From the NCBI GenBank assembly GCA_026014465.1, contig JAOZID010000010.1, positions 216,288-280,287 of the forward strand: a stretch of 64,000 nucleotides of DNA, read 5' to 3'. The position numbers and the translations under genes were made by a program. Under the pieces are notes generated by a model. That model saw only the letters and a list, made by a program, of their open reading frames with translations. It was not told the DNA's origin and ran no database searches. This DNA comes from Candidatus Bathyarchaeota archaeon (GTDB taxonomy: Archaea > Thermoproteota > Bathyarchaeia > Bathyarchaeales > Bathycorpusculaceae). This document shows positions 8,860-16,081 of the stretch, piece by piece; the first letter of the stretch is position 1; every line of letters begins with the position of its first letter.

Positions 8860-8958
8860 CCCTGCAAAACCAAAAACGCAACAGGGGTTTTTGACGCAAT
8901 TAGGTAGGCTTATCTCTTATCAAAACCAACACTTAGACATGGTAAAGGAGCACAAAAA

Positions 8959-10497
8959 ATGCCTTTAGAAACCATTACCAGCCAGCAAATGCGCGCCCTA
9001 GAAACTAACGCCGAATACTACGGCATCACCCTGCTTCAGCTCATGGAAAACGCAGGGCAAAACCTCGCCAAAGAAATCAGCACCCGATTTGGCAAAAACC
9101 AGAAAGTCACAATGTTTTGCGGTTTAGGCGGCAACGGCGGGGACGGATTTGTGGCAGCACGACACCTGCTCTCTATGGGCTTCACAAACATCCAAGTATT
9201 CATAGCAGGGAAAGGCAAAAACATCAGCCACAGCGCAACCCTGCAAAACTACCAAGCCCTCCAAACGTTAAACAGCCTTATCCAAATCACCGAAATCACC
9301 GACAGCACCACCATACCCCCAATCCAAGCCGACGTTGTAGTTGACGCATTGCTTGGAACTGGAACCAAAGGCAAACTAAAAGCCCCCATCGCCCAAATCG
9401 TCGCCTGCATAAACGCCGCCCAAGCCTGCAAGATAGCAGTGGATGTTCCCACGGGCGTGGATTCCGATACGGGCGAGGTTCTGGGGGAAGCGGTTAAAGC
9501 AGATTTTACGGTGACGTTTCATAGGGCAAAGCAGGGTCTGCAAGCCGCGCAAAAGTACGCAGGTGAAGTGGTAGTCTGCAACATCGGATTGCCCGAGGTG
9601 TTGAGCGAATTTGCGGGTCCAGGAGAGGTACTTTTAGCAGTAAAAAAGCGGGGTAAAACAGCGCATAAAGGGGACTCAGGAAGGCTCTTAGTTATCGGCG
9701 GTAGTGAAACGTTTTCGGGGGCTCCTGCGTTAGCGTCTTTGGCGGCGCTGCGAACAGGAGTAGATATTGTTTACACGGCAGTTCCCCAAACAACGGGTCA
9801 CGACGTCGCTGCGCTTTCGCCCGATTTGATAACCCTGAAGCTGGAGGGAGAAAATCTTCGCGTCGAGAACGTAGTAGCCCTGAAAAGCTATATTGCAGAG
9901 GCAAATGCAGTGGTTTTGGGTCCAGGGGCAGGTCAAACGGATGAGACGAAAGAGTTTATGAAAGCCTGTATCGCAGAGGTGGAAGCTGCGGGGAAGCCGT
10001 TGCTTTTGGACGCGGATGGGTTGAAAGCATTTGCAGAGTTCAAAAGAGCATTGAAGGTGCCGCTGGTGCTTACGCCGCACGCAGGAGAATTTGCCATATT
10101 AACAGGAAAGCAGTTGCCTCCAAATGTCAAAGAGCGCATAGCAGAGGTGAAACGTGCTGCAGCTGAACTGGGCGCGGTTGTTTTGCTTAAGGGCAAAACT
10201 GATGTGATCTCTGATGGCGTGAGGGTGAAGATGAATTTTTCGGGGAATCCTGCGATGACGGTTGGTGGGACAGGTGATGTTTTGTCGGGCGTGGTGGGTG
10301 CGTTGCTTGCTCAGGGTGTAGCTGCGTTTTTGGCGGCGTCTGCGGGCGCGTTTGTTAATGGTGCGGCGGGCGATTTTGCGGCGTCAGAGATGGGGTGTCA
10401 TTTGTGTGCGTCGGATTTGCTGGATTATCTTGCGCAGGCGTTGGATGACCCGATGAGTCATTTGAAGGTGCAACAAAACAGTGCAAAGAGCCCTTGA
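8959..10497 (+). CDS. nnr: Bifunctional NAD(P)HX epimerase / ADP-dependent dehydratase
   Basis: Repairs hydrated NADH and NADPH. Residues 1-215 are the YjeF_N epimerase (MRALETNAEYYGITLLQLMENAG; GGNGGDGFVAARHL; DVPTGVDSDTG). Residues 225-500 are the ribokinase-like dehydratase (KGDSGRLLVIGGS; LTPHAGEFAILTG; TVGGTGDVLSGVVGALLAQG with the catalytic GTGD). At 512 residues it is full length for the fused form. The ATG at 8959 follows AAAGGAGC. Its 3' end overlaps the tsr3-like gene by 17 bp, which suggests one transcript. Confidence 0.95.
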   Translation: MPLETITSQQMRALETNAEYYGITLLQLMENAGQNLAKEISTRFGKNQKVTMFCGLGGNGGDGFVAARHLLSMGFTNIQVFIAGKGKNISHSATLQNYQALQTLNSLIQITEITDSTTIPPIQADVVVDALLGTGTKGKLKAPIAQIVACINAAQACKIAVDVPTGVDSDTGEVLGEAVKADFTVTFHRAKQGLQAAQKYAGEVVVCNIGLPEVLSEFAGPGEVLLAVKKRGKTAHKGDSGRLLVIGGSETFSGAPALASLAALRTGVDIVYTAVPQTTGHDVAALSPDLITLKLEGENLRVENVVALKSYIAEANAVVLGPGAGQTDETKEFMKACIAEVEAAGKPLLLDADGLKAFAEFKRALKVPLVLTPHAGEFAILTGKQLPPNVKERIAEVKRAAAELGAVVLLKGKTDVISDGVRVKMNFSGNPAMTVGGTGDVLSGVVGALLAQGVAAFLAASAGAFVNGAAGDFAASEMGCHLCASDLLDYLAQALDDPMSHLKVQQNSAKSP

Positions 10498-11047
10498 CAT
10501 TAAAATCACGGTGTATCACGCGAACCAGTGTGACCCTAAACGCTGCACGGGCTTGAAACTAAAACGCCACGGACTAGCCCGCCTAGTCAAACGTACAAGG
10601 TTTTTGCCTAAACGCGCCTTGGTTCTAAACCCGTTTGGCGAAGTTGCACTATCACCTGCTGACCGCCAGCGCGTAGCAGATTTTGGTTTAGTCGCCCTAG
10701 ACTGCAGCTGGGAGCATGCAACAAAAGTCCTCTCAGGGCACGTCCGCGGAACCTCACGCTGCCTCCCCGTTTTAATTGCAGGAAACCCAACCAACTACGC
10801 CCGATTAACCAAACTTTCAACCGCAGAAGCGTTAGCAGCGGCGCTATATATTACGGGGTTTAAAGAGGAGTCTCGGGAGGTGCTTTCGATTTTTACGTGG
10901 GGGCATACGTTTTTTGAGTTGAATATGGATTTGCTTGAAGCTTACGCGGCAGCCAAGGACAGCAGTGAAATCGTTGAGGTGATGAAGCAAAAACTCGCGG
11001 AAAGCAGAAGAAGACCCGCAGGCGACGACGCGGAAAATCAGGAGTAG
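10481..11047 (+). CDS. tsr3: Tsr3-type rRNA aminocarboxypropyltransferase (DUF367)
   Basis: A 188-residue SPOUT-like enzyme of the Tsr3 family, which transfers the aminocarboxypropyl group of SAM to a small-subunit rRNA pseudouridine in eukaryotes and probably archaea. Signature segments are LDCSWEHA, RCLPVLIAGNPTNYARLTKLSTAEALAAALYI and FTWGHTFFELNMDLLEAY. The N-terminal segment HANQCDPKRCTGLKLKRHG is typical. The start is GTG at 10481 inside the nnr 3' end, so translation is probably coupled. The last 20 residues are a polar tail. Confidence 0.9.
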   Translation: MQRALDIKITVYHANQCDPKRCTGLKLKRHGLARLVKRTRFLPKRALVLNPFGEVALSPADRQRVADFGLVALDCSWEHATKVLSGHVRGTSRCLPVLIAGNPTNYARLTKLSTAEALAAALYITGFKEESREVLSIFTWGHTFFELNMDLLEAYAAAKDSSEIVEVMKQKLAESRRRPAGDDAENQE

Positions 11048-11054
11048 ACGCGGT

Positions 11055-11696
11055 TTGGCGGTGGTTATTTCTGATTTTGCTTTGTTTTTGGCGTCGGTTA
11101 TGGTTATTTCTTTGTCGGGGATTTTGTTGCCAGGTCCTTTGTTTGCGGTGACGTTAGATAAGTCGTCGCGGCGCAGGTCGGCGGGGGTTTTGATTTCGCT
11201 GGGGCATGGTTTGGTGGAGGTTCCGTTGATGCTTTTGATTTTCTTTGTGTTAAACGAGTTTGCGTTGCCCTGGACGGTGCAGGCGGTAGTGAGCCTGATT
11301 GGGGGTTTGTTGATGATGTATCTGGGTATGCAAACGTACCTTAGGCGTAACCAAGTTGCGACCACGGCAGTTGAGTCTATGCAGGATTCTTTGCTGGCAG
11401 GCGTTTGGACAACCGCAGCTAACCCCGGCTTCATTTTGTGGTGGCTGACCGTTGGAACTGCGCTGATTATGAATGCAAAGCTGTTTGGGTTCACGGGTTT
11501 TTGCATATTTGCAGGCGTCCACTGGATGTGCGATTTCGTCTGGTACACCATCATAGCGGTTTTGATTTTTAAATCATACAAGTTCTGGACACCCAAAATC
11601 CACCAAACCATCACCTTTTTCTGCGTAACCATACTCACAGGCTTTGGCGCATGGTTCTTCACATCTGCCATATGGCAAATCATTAATGCCATCTAA
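11055..11696 (+). CDS. LysE/RhtB family transporter
   Basis: A 213-residue membrane protein with six predicted helices. The conserved N-terminal segment SGILLPGPLFAVTLDKSSRRRSAGVLISLGHGLVEVPL matches the LysE family, which exports amino acids or related metabolites. A second marker is AANPGFILWWLTVGTAL at the start of helix 4. The TTG at 11055 lies 8 bp after the tsr3 stop, so it is probably the third gene of the nnr operon. The substrate cannot be told from sequence. Confidence 0.9.
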   Translation: MAVVISDFALFLASVMVISLSGILLPGPLFAVTLDKSSRRRSAGVLISLGHGLVEVPLMLLIFFVLNEFALPWTVQAVVSLIGGLLMMYLGMQTYLRRNQVATTAVESMQDSLLAGVWTTAANPGFILWWLTVGTALIMNAKLFGFTGFCIFAGVHWMCDFVWYTIIAVLIFKSYKFWTPKIHQTITFFCVTILTGFGAWFFTSAIWQIINAI

Positions 11697-11710
11697 ACAC
11701 AGTAGTAACT

Positions 11711-12280
11711 GTGACCAAAATGCTTGACGAGTATGAAGCAGGAACCGCAAAAGTACGTTTGATTAAAGGCGACATAATCAGCATGGAAACAGACGCGATA
11801 GTGAACGCAGCAAACAACACTTTGCTGGGCGGTGGCGGCGTAGACGGCGCAATACATAGCCGTGGGGGACCTAAAATTCTTGAAGAATGCAAGCATCTGC
11901 GTGCGGTGCAGTATCCAAAGGGGCTTCCAACTGGGCAAGCAACCATAACAGGCGCGGGGAACCTGAAAGCCAAATACGTTATTCATACGGTTGGTCCTGT
12001 TTGGCATGGTGGCAATCAGGGCGAGAAGGATTTGCTGCGTCAGGCGTATGAGAATTCGTTGTGTGTTGCGGTTGTGCAGGGGTTGCGTTCGGTGGCGTTT
12101 CCGTCGATTAGTACGGGCGCGTATGGGTATCCTCTGGATGAGGCGAGTCAGGTGGCTTTGGAGGCGGTTAAACAGTTTTTGTCCGTGAGTACGGGGATTG
12201 AGGAAGTGGTGTTTGTGTTGTTTTCAGACCGTGCCCTGCAAGCGTATCAAGCTGCAGCCAAGGCAGTATTTGGGAAGTAA
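11711..12280 (+). CDS. Macrodomain ADP-ribose hydrolase (MacroD-type)
   Basis: A 189-residue single macrodomain. It shows GDIISMETDAIVNAANNTLLGGGGVDGAIHSRGGP (the adenine/ribose pocket and catalytic Asn/Asp region of MacroD proteins), TGQATITGAGNL, VIHTVGPVW and SISTGAYGYPLDEA (diphosphate loop). These enzymes deacetylate O-acetyl-ADP-ribose and remove mono-ADP-ribose from proteins. The start is GTG at 11711, 14 bp after the LysE gene, so it may share the upstream transcript. A link with NAD(P)HX repair and NAD salvage nearby is suggestive only. Confidence 0.93.
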   Translation: MTKMLDEYEAGTAKVRLIKGDIISMETDAIVNAANNTLLGGGGVDGAIHSRGGPKILEECKHLRAVQYPKGLPTGQATITGAGNLKAKYVIHTVGPVWHGGNQGEKDLLRQAYENSLCVAVVQGLRSVAFPSISTGAYGYPLDEASQVALEAVKQFLSVSTGIEEVVFVLFSDRALQAYQAAAKAVFGK

Positions 12281-12445
12281 TCTTTTTTGCTGTAATTTGT
12301 TGCCTAACGTGTTTGGTGTACCTGATGGTTGCACATGCTTCTTTTTCCTTGTTTCTTGTGTGTTCTGTTTAACATTTTTAACATGAATGATTCATAATTT
12401 GTGAGGAGTATAGTTTTCGTGGAGAGATGTGTATGGAAAATGTTT

Positions 12446-12460
12446 TATGCTATAAGCATA
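12446..12460. promoter_or_regulatory. Palindrome overlapping the TATA box of the small zinc-ribbon gene
   Basis: TATGCT-ATA-AGCATA is a perfect inverted repeat centred on CTATAAG, which lies about 35 bp before the ATG at 12488. A protein bound here would block TBP, so it is a candidate operator. This is inferred from symmetry and spacing only. Confidence 0.4.
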
Positions 12461-12487
12461 CATAACGGGTGGTGGGAGGATATAAGG

Positions 12488-12652
12488 ATGGCTAAATGTC
12501 CAGATTGTGGAAAGGAAATAGCAGACGCGAAGAAGACCTGGAAGATGGCTGGGAAACCTGACAAAGCAGGAAAACGCACCCAGTTGACAATTGGCTTGTT
12601 CGAATGCTGCGGCAGAACTTTCCGACAAGTTTTAGACAAGAAAAAAATCTAA
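12488..12652 (+). CDS. 54-residue zinc-ribbon protein
   Basis: A tiny basic protein starting MAKCPDCGKEIADAKKTW and ending FRQVLDKKKI. The start at 12488 is set by GGGAGGA about ten bases upstream; the longer open frame lacks a site. CPDC at residues 4-7 would form one half of a zinc knuckle. The second half reads FECCGRTF, with two adjacent cysteines instead of the usual C-x-x-C, so metal binding may be altered. The layout resembles small conserved archaeal zinc ribbons of unknown function. Confidence 0.75.
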   Translation: MAKCPDCGKEIADAKKTWKMAGKPDKAGKRTQLTIGLFECCGRTFRQVLDKKKI

Positions 12653-12724
12653 ACCTCAAATCCTCAACCTTTTTCTTTTACACCACCCAAAACCCACGTT
12701 AAGCCCTGGCTATGAGGTTATGCT

Positions 12725-13843
12725 CTATAGCACTTGGGGCGGTTTTGTTTTTTGTTGCTTTTTGGGTATGTGTATAGTGAATTGGGCGCCTTGCATGTTT
12801 TGCCCTGTTTCTTGCATGGTCCAGTTGTACGCTTGGCAGATGCGGTTAACAACGTAGAGTCCGTGGCTTCGCTCGTTGGGCAGTTTTTGGGTGAAAAGGT
12901 TTTCGCGCAGGTGGTCGGGTATGCCTACGCCGTTGTCTTCGTAGACGAGTTTGATGTGATTGTCGGTGGTTTGGTAGTGTATGCGGATGTTGGTGGGGTT
13001 TCCGCCGTGTTTTAGGGTATTGTCAATTAAGTTGAAGAAGAGTTGTCTGAGCAGTGAATCGGCTAGAACGGTTAAGTCTTGGCAGTTGTTGGTTAGCTGT
13101 ATGTTTTTGAGGCGGGGAAATAGGGCGAAGGCGTCGTCAACGCATTGTTTGACGTCTACGTTTTTGAGTTCTTCAACGCCGAGTTTTTCGTACAGATGCG
13201 CAAAATCTAAGAGTTCGGCTATTTGTTTGGCGGCTAATTCGACGCCGTCTATGTGGTTTGCGGCTTGTGGGTTTTCTTGTAGCTTGGTTTTTAGCAGGAA
13301 AACGTGTCCGTTAAGCGCAGAGAGTTTGTTTCGGATGTCGTGTCTTGTTAGGCTGCCTACGACGCGAAGTTTTTCGTTGAGCTCACTGATTTTTTTGGCG
13401 TCATCAAGCAGCAGGTGCCGCGTTTTTTTGCGTTCCACAATTTTGGTCAACGCGTAGCTTAGCTCGCAGTAAACCGCTTCAGGGTCACCTGTCTTGTTAA
13501 TGTAGCGGTCAGCACCCAAATTCAACGCCTTCATAGCCACTTCCTCACGCCCCCGACCGGTAAACATCACAAAAGCAATCTCGTTTTTCCGCCCCCGCAG
13601 CTCCTCCAAAAACTCCAAACCGCTTTTACTGGGCATCTCATAATCCGAAATCACTGCGTCAAAAAGCTGTGTTCCAAGCAGTTTGAAGGCTTCATCCACT
13701 GAAGACGCACACGTAACCCTGAATCTGCCCTCTACCTCGAGGATCTGCTTTGAAACATCCAAAATCGTGGGGTCATCATCTACATGCAAAACGGAGATTT
13801 TCTCTGTAAACCCTGTTGTTTTTGTCTCTGTCATAGCCATCAC
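12725..13843 (-). CDS. Response regulator-histidine kinase hybrid (REC-HisKA-HATPase)
   Basis: A soluble 372-residue signalling protein. Residues 15-130 are a receiver with the acidic pocket VDDD and phospho-acceptor D67 (ISDYEMP). Then comes a HisKA helix pair with H-box LTRHDIRNKLSALNGHV, and a HATPase with N-box NLIDNTLKHGG, G1 EDNGVGIP and G2 NERSHGLYVV. There is no membrane or PAS sensor domain, so input probably reaches it by phosphotransfer to the N-terminal receiver. Such architectures are common in archaea. Several Met codons cluster at the start; 13843 gives the longest form. No partner is adjacent. Confidence 0.92.
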   Translation of the reverse strand: MMAMTETKTTGFTEKISVLHVDDDPTILDVSKQILEVEGRFRVTCASSVDEAFKLLGTQLFDAVISDYEMPSKSGLEFLEELRGRKNEIAFVMFTGRGREEVAMKALNLGADRYINKTGDPEAVYCELSYALTKIVERKKTRHLLLDDAKKISELNEKLRVVGSLTRHDIRNKLSALNGHVFLLKTKLQENPQAANHIDGVELAAKQIAELLDFAHLYEKLGVEELKNVDVKQCVDDAFALFPRLKNIQLTNNCQDLTVLADSLLRQLFFNLIDNTLKHGGNPTNIRIHYQTTDNHIKLVYEDNGVGIPDHLRENLFTQKLPNERSHGLYVVNRICQAYNWTMQETGQNMQGAQFTIHIPKKQQKTKPPQVL

Positions 13844-13944
13844 TCACGGTTCTTGCTCATTTGCACTACAACCAACAGTATTCCTGTGCATACATCCAAA
13901 CTCAGCGCAGTTCACTTAATATACGTTGTGATTTACGCGTAAAT

Positions 13945-13988
13945 AGTAAAAATACGCCTCCACCAAACCCGCTTTTTTATGCGGTTTA
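13945..13988 (-). terminator. Possible terminator after the pro-region-homologue gene
   Basis: On the minus strand, an imperfect 7-bp stem (AAACC and GC against GC and GGTTT, with one bulged C, 13965-13987) overlaps the stop codon. It is followed about 15 bases later by a T-rich stretch. This would separate the peptidase operon from the kinase gene. Weak evidence. Confidence 0.3.
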
Positions 13989-14474
13989 CCCTTCAAAACC
14001 CGGTTTTTGCTCAGACTGCTTATACCAACCAAAAACGCCAACAAACACGTTAAAGCTGTCACCGTTTTTTAGCGTTATCTTCCAACCCCATTTATCAGGG
14101 GTCTTGTCATAAGAAAAGAGGGGTTCCGATAATTCCATGTCTGGATATCGGGCTCTGATTTCTTTTAATGCTTCGGGTGGGGGTTGTTTGAAGAAGGCGG
14201 CGTCAACCCAGCTTGCGGTGTCTTTGGGTCCTGAACCAAATGTGGCGATTTTGCTTACGGAAAGGTCTTGGTTGACGTGTGCAAATCCGCAGGCTTTCTC
14301 GCTGTGCAGCATGGGGACAAGCCAGTATGCTTCTTTGCCGTCTGCATCGTGTACCGCAACAGGGTCAGCCAGCACGCCGCTTCTGACTGAATCACACTGC
14401 TCGGACTCAAGGATATGAGGCTTTTGTAATGCGCGCTTCACAGCTTCAAGTATGGCTTCGCGGTTTTGGTTCAG
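13986..14474 (-). CDS. Stand-alone homologue of the neighbouring peptidase's pro-region (possible inhibitor)
   Basis: A 162-residue protein of unknown family. I place the start at CTG 14474, because GGAGGT lies exactly seven bases upstream and the added residues NREAILEAVKRAL match NRTEMLENVKKSV at the N-terminus of the upstream peptidase; the first GTG (14441) has no site. The body parallels the peptidase pro-region: PVAVHDADGKEAYWLVP against PTAIYDINGELLFYDFP, then a Gly-rich turn, a W-containing strand and a closing G...VFVGV segment. By analogy with the Streptococcus SpeB/Spi pair, it could inhibit or chaperone the peptidase. No signal peptide. Confidence 0.7.
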   Translation of the reverse strand: MNQNREAILEAVKRALQKPHILESEQCDSVRSGVLADPVAVHDADGKEAYWLVPMLHSEKACGFAHVNQDLSVSKIATFGSGPKDTASWVDAAFFKQPPPEALKEIRARYPDMELSEPLFSYDKTPDKWGWKITLKNGDSFNVFVGVFGWYKQSEQKPGFEG

Positions 14475-14481
14475 GAAACAA

Positions 14482-14488
14482 ACCTCCT
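14482..14488 (-). promoter_or_regulatory. Ribosome-binding site fixing a CTG start
   Basis: AGGAGGT on the minus strand overlaps the TAG stop of the peptidase and lies seven bases before the CTG at 14474. No ATG, GTG or TTG in the same frame sits at a usable distance. The TAG and the downstream gene are in the same reading frame, so translational coupling, or less likely TAG read-through, is possible. Confidence 0.6.
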
Positions 14489-15671
14489 AGTAGACCAGGC
14501 GGGTCTTGACGAAGTTGGTTTTAGTTGGGGAATTCCAATCCTCCCAAGAGATTGTGCCAGCCAATTTGTAGTCTGCGTTCCATGGCCAGGGGTCGTAAAT
14601 GTAGAGCTTGTTGGCGCCAGTTAGCAGGTTCCTTGAGTAGCCTGCGCATGCGCGTGCGTGTCCAGGAATGCCGCTCTTGAATGGGCGTAGGGCGTTGATT
14701 TCGCTTTGGGCTTCACTAAAGGTCGGGGAACTGTCAAAAGTGGCGTTGATGTGGTTGCTGCTTAGGCTTTCGTAGCCGGGGGATTGATCGGAGGGGCAAC
14801 CACTGCCAGCGGAGTAGTTTAGTGCAGGGGCAATTTGATCTTGCGTGTAGTAGTATCGGTAGTAGCACAGGATCATTTGGGCGGTAGCTACGGCGCAGTA
14901 ATCGTTAACCTGTTGACCATGCAGTACAAAACAGTGATGAGACCGTGACTCGGTGTAGTTATAGTGGTTGCAGTACTGCAAAAGCTTTGTCTGAACAATA
15001 CGCAGTATTTCACCAACATACTTTGGGGTAAAAGCCCTCTTAAGAGTTCTAGTTTTTAGAAGAGAAACCCGTTCCGCAGAAGGAATTTCATCCAGCCTTT
15101 TCGCGACTTTGGTATATTCCGATGCGCCTTTCGTGCGTTTCTCTTTCATCGCGTCCAAAAATGACCATGCATACGCGCCTTCAATGTTAGGCATTTCCTT
15201 TTTTATCGGAACAGCCGTCAAACTAGCAACGTCAAAAACGTGTTTTGAACGAGCCCCTCTGGGGTCAACAGCTTCAAACATAACACCCATCTTGGGGTAA
15301 CTGTAGCAAACGGGTCTAATTCGGCGGATTTTGAGTTTAGGATTTTCTTTGGTGAATTTTGGCCTTAGCTTAGTTGCTGCCTGACTAAAATCCCATTGGC
15401 GTGGACCTAGCTGATACGCCATAACAGGTGCGCCTAAGTCTTTGCGCGCAGCAGCCCTAACATAGCCTTCAACGCCCCCGCCGCGAAGCGCTGACTTCAC
15501 GGGAAAATCGTAAAACAACAACTCGCCATTTATGTCATAAATAGCCGTCGGGCGATTTTGTACCGCCGCATCCACCCACTTTTCTGTACCAGGCAAACGC
15601 GCCGCCGCTTCAACGGTAACGGATTTTTTAACATTTTCGAGCATTTCAGTTCGGTTAATACGCAAGCTCAT
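14487..15671 (-). CDS. C39-like cysteine peptidase with N-terminal pro-region
   Basis: A 394-residue protein. Residues 5-155 form a helix plus a PepSY/pro-peptide-like fold, 160-225 are helical, and 235-394 are a papain-like C39/C10 peptidase domain. The catalytic set is intact: Q in HGQQVNDYC, C259 (DYCAVATAQMIL), H338 (GIPGHARACAGY) and D360 (YIYDPWPWN). There is no signal peptide or membrane helix, so it should act in the cytoplasm unless exported by a non-classical route. A companion gene encoding a free version of the pro-region follows in the same frame, directly after its stop. The exact MEROPS family is uncertain. Confidence 0.75.
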   Translation of the reverse strand: MSLRINRTEMLENVKKSVTVEAAARLPGTEKWVDAAVQNRPTAIYDINGELLFYDFPVKSALRGGGVEGYVRAAARKDLGAPVMAYQLGPRQWDFSQAATKLRPKFTKENPKLKIRRIRPVCYSYPKMGVMFEAVDPRGARSKHVFDVASLTAVPIKKEMPNIEGAYAWSFLDAMKEKRTKGASEYTKVAKRLDEIPSAERVSLLKTRTLKRAFTPKYVGEILRIVQTKLLQYCNHYNYTESRSHHCFVLHGQQVNDYCAVATAQMILCYYRYYYTQDQIAPALNYSAGSGCPSDQSPGYESLSSNHINATFDSSPTFSEAQSEINALRPFKSGIPGHARACAGYSRNLLTGANKLYIYDPWPWNADYKLAGTISWEDWNSPTKTNFVKTRLVY

Positions 15672-15689
15672 TCCAAAACCTCAAACCCA

Positions 15690-15703
15690 CAGTGTTAACA
15701 CTG
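15690..15703. promoter_or_regulatory. Perfect palindrome in the peptidase promoter
   Basis: CAGTGTTAACACTG is a 14-bp perfect palindrome 19 bp upstream of the peptidase ATG. An A/T-rich TATA-like stretch (TTTATTAAT on the minus strand, about 15706-15714) lies just beyond it. The position between TATA and start fits a repressor operator. Inference from symmetry and spacing. Confidence 0.4.
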
Positions 15704-16081
15704 AATTAATAAAACTTGCGAGAAAATAAGCCACCAGCAAAGCCAAATAATGCATGTTAAATCACACAAACAACCCAAAATTACTTTTAAAAAACAACGC
15801 AACCAAAAATAAGCTCTAACAAAACCGTTGCCCTAAGCCACTTCTATAATCGAAGCAACCAATTCCGCAAATCTTTTCAGTAACAAACCGAAAAACGCCA
15901 ATCTAAAACACCTTTCTCCTCTTAAAGCCCGACGTTATCACTCTACAGCCTACACCAATAAAATTTTAACAATTCCACTCTAAAACCAACAAAAACCGTT
16001 AACGCGAAGATTTGTGGCGTGAGTGGAATTTACACTATTTGAGCTTTTTGAGATAAACAAAGAAAAAGGAGCAGTTGGAGT
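15704..16081. other. AT-rich intergenic gap
   Basis: About 380 bp with no credible gene. A short plus-strand frame opening at 16023 gives about 20 natural-looking residues before running antisense into the beta-helix gene; without a ribosome-binding site or family match I cannot call it. Confidence 0.5.
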
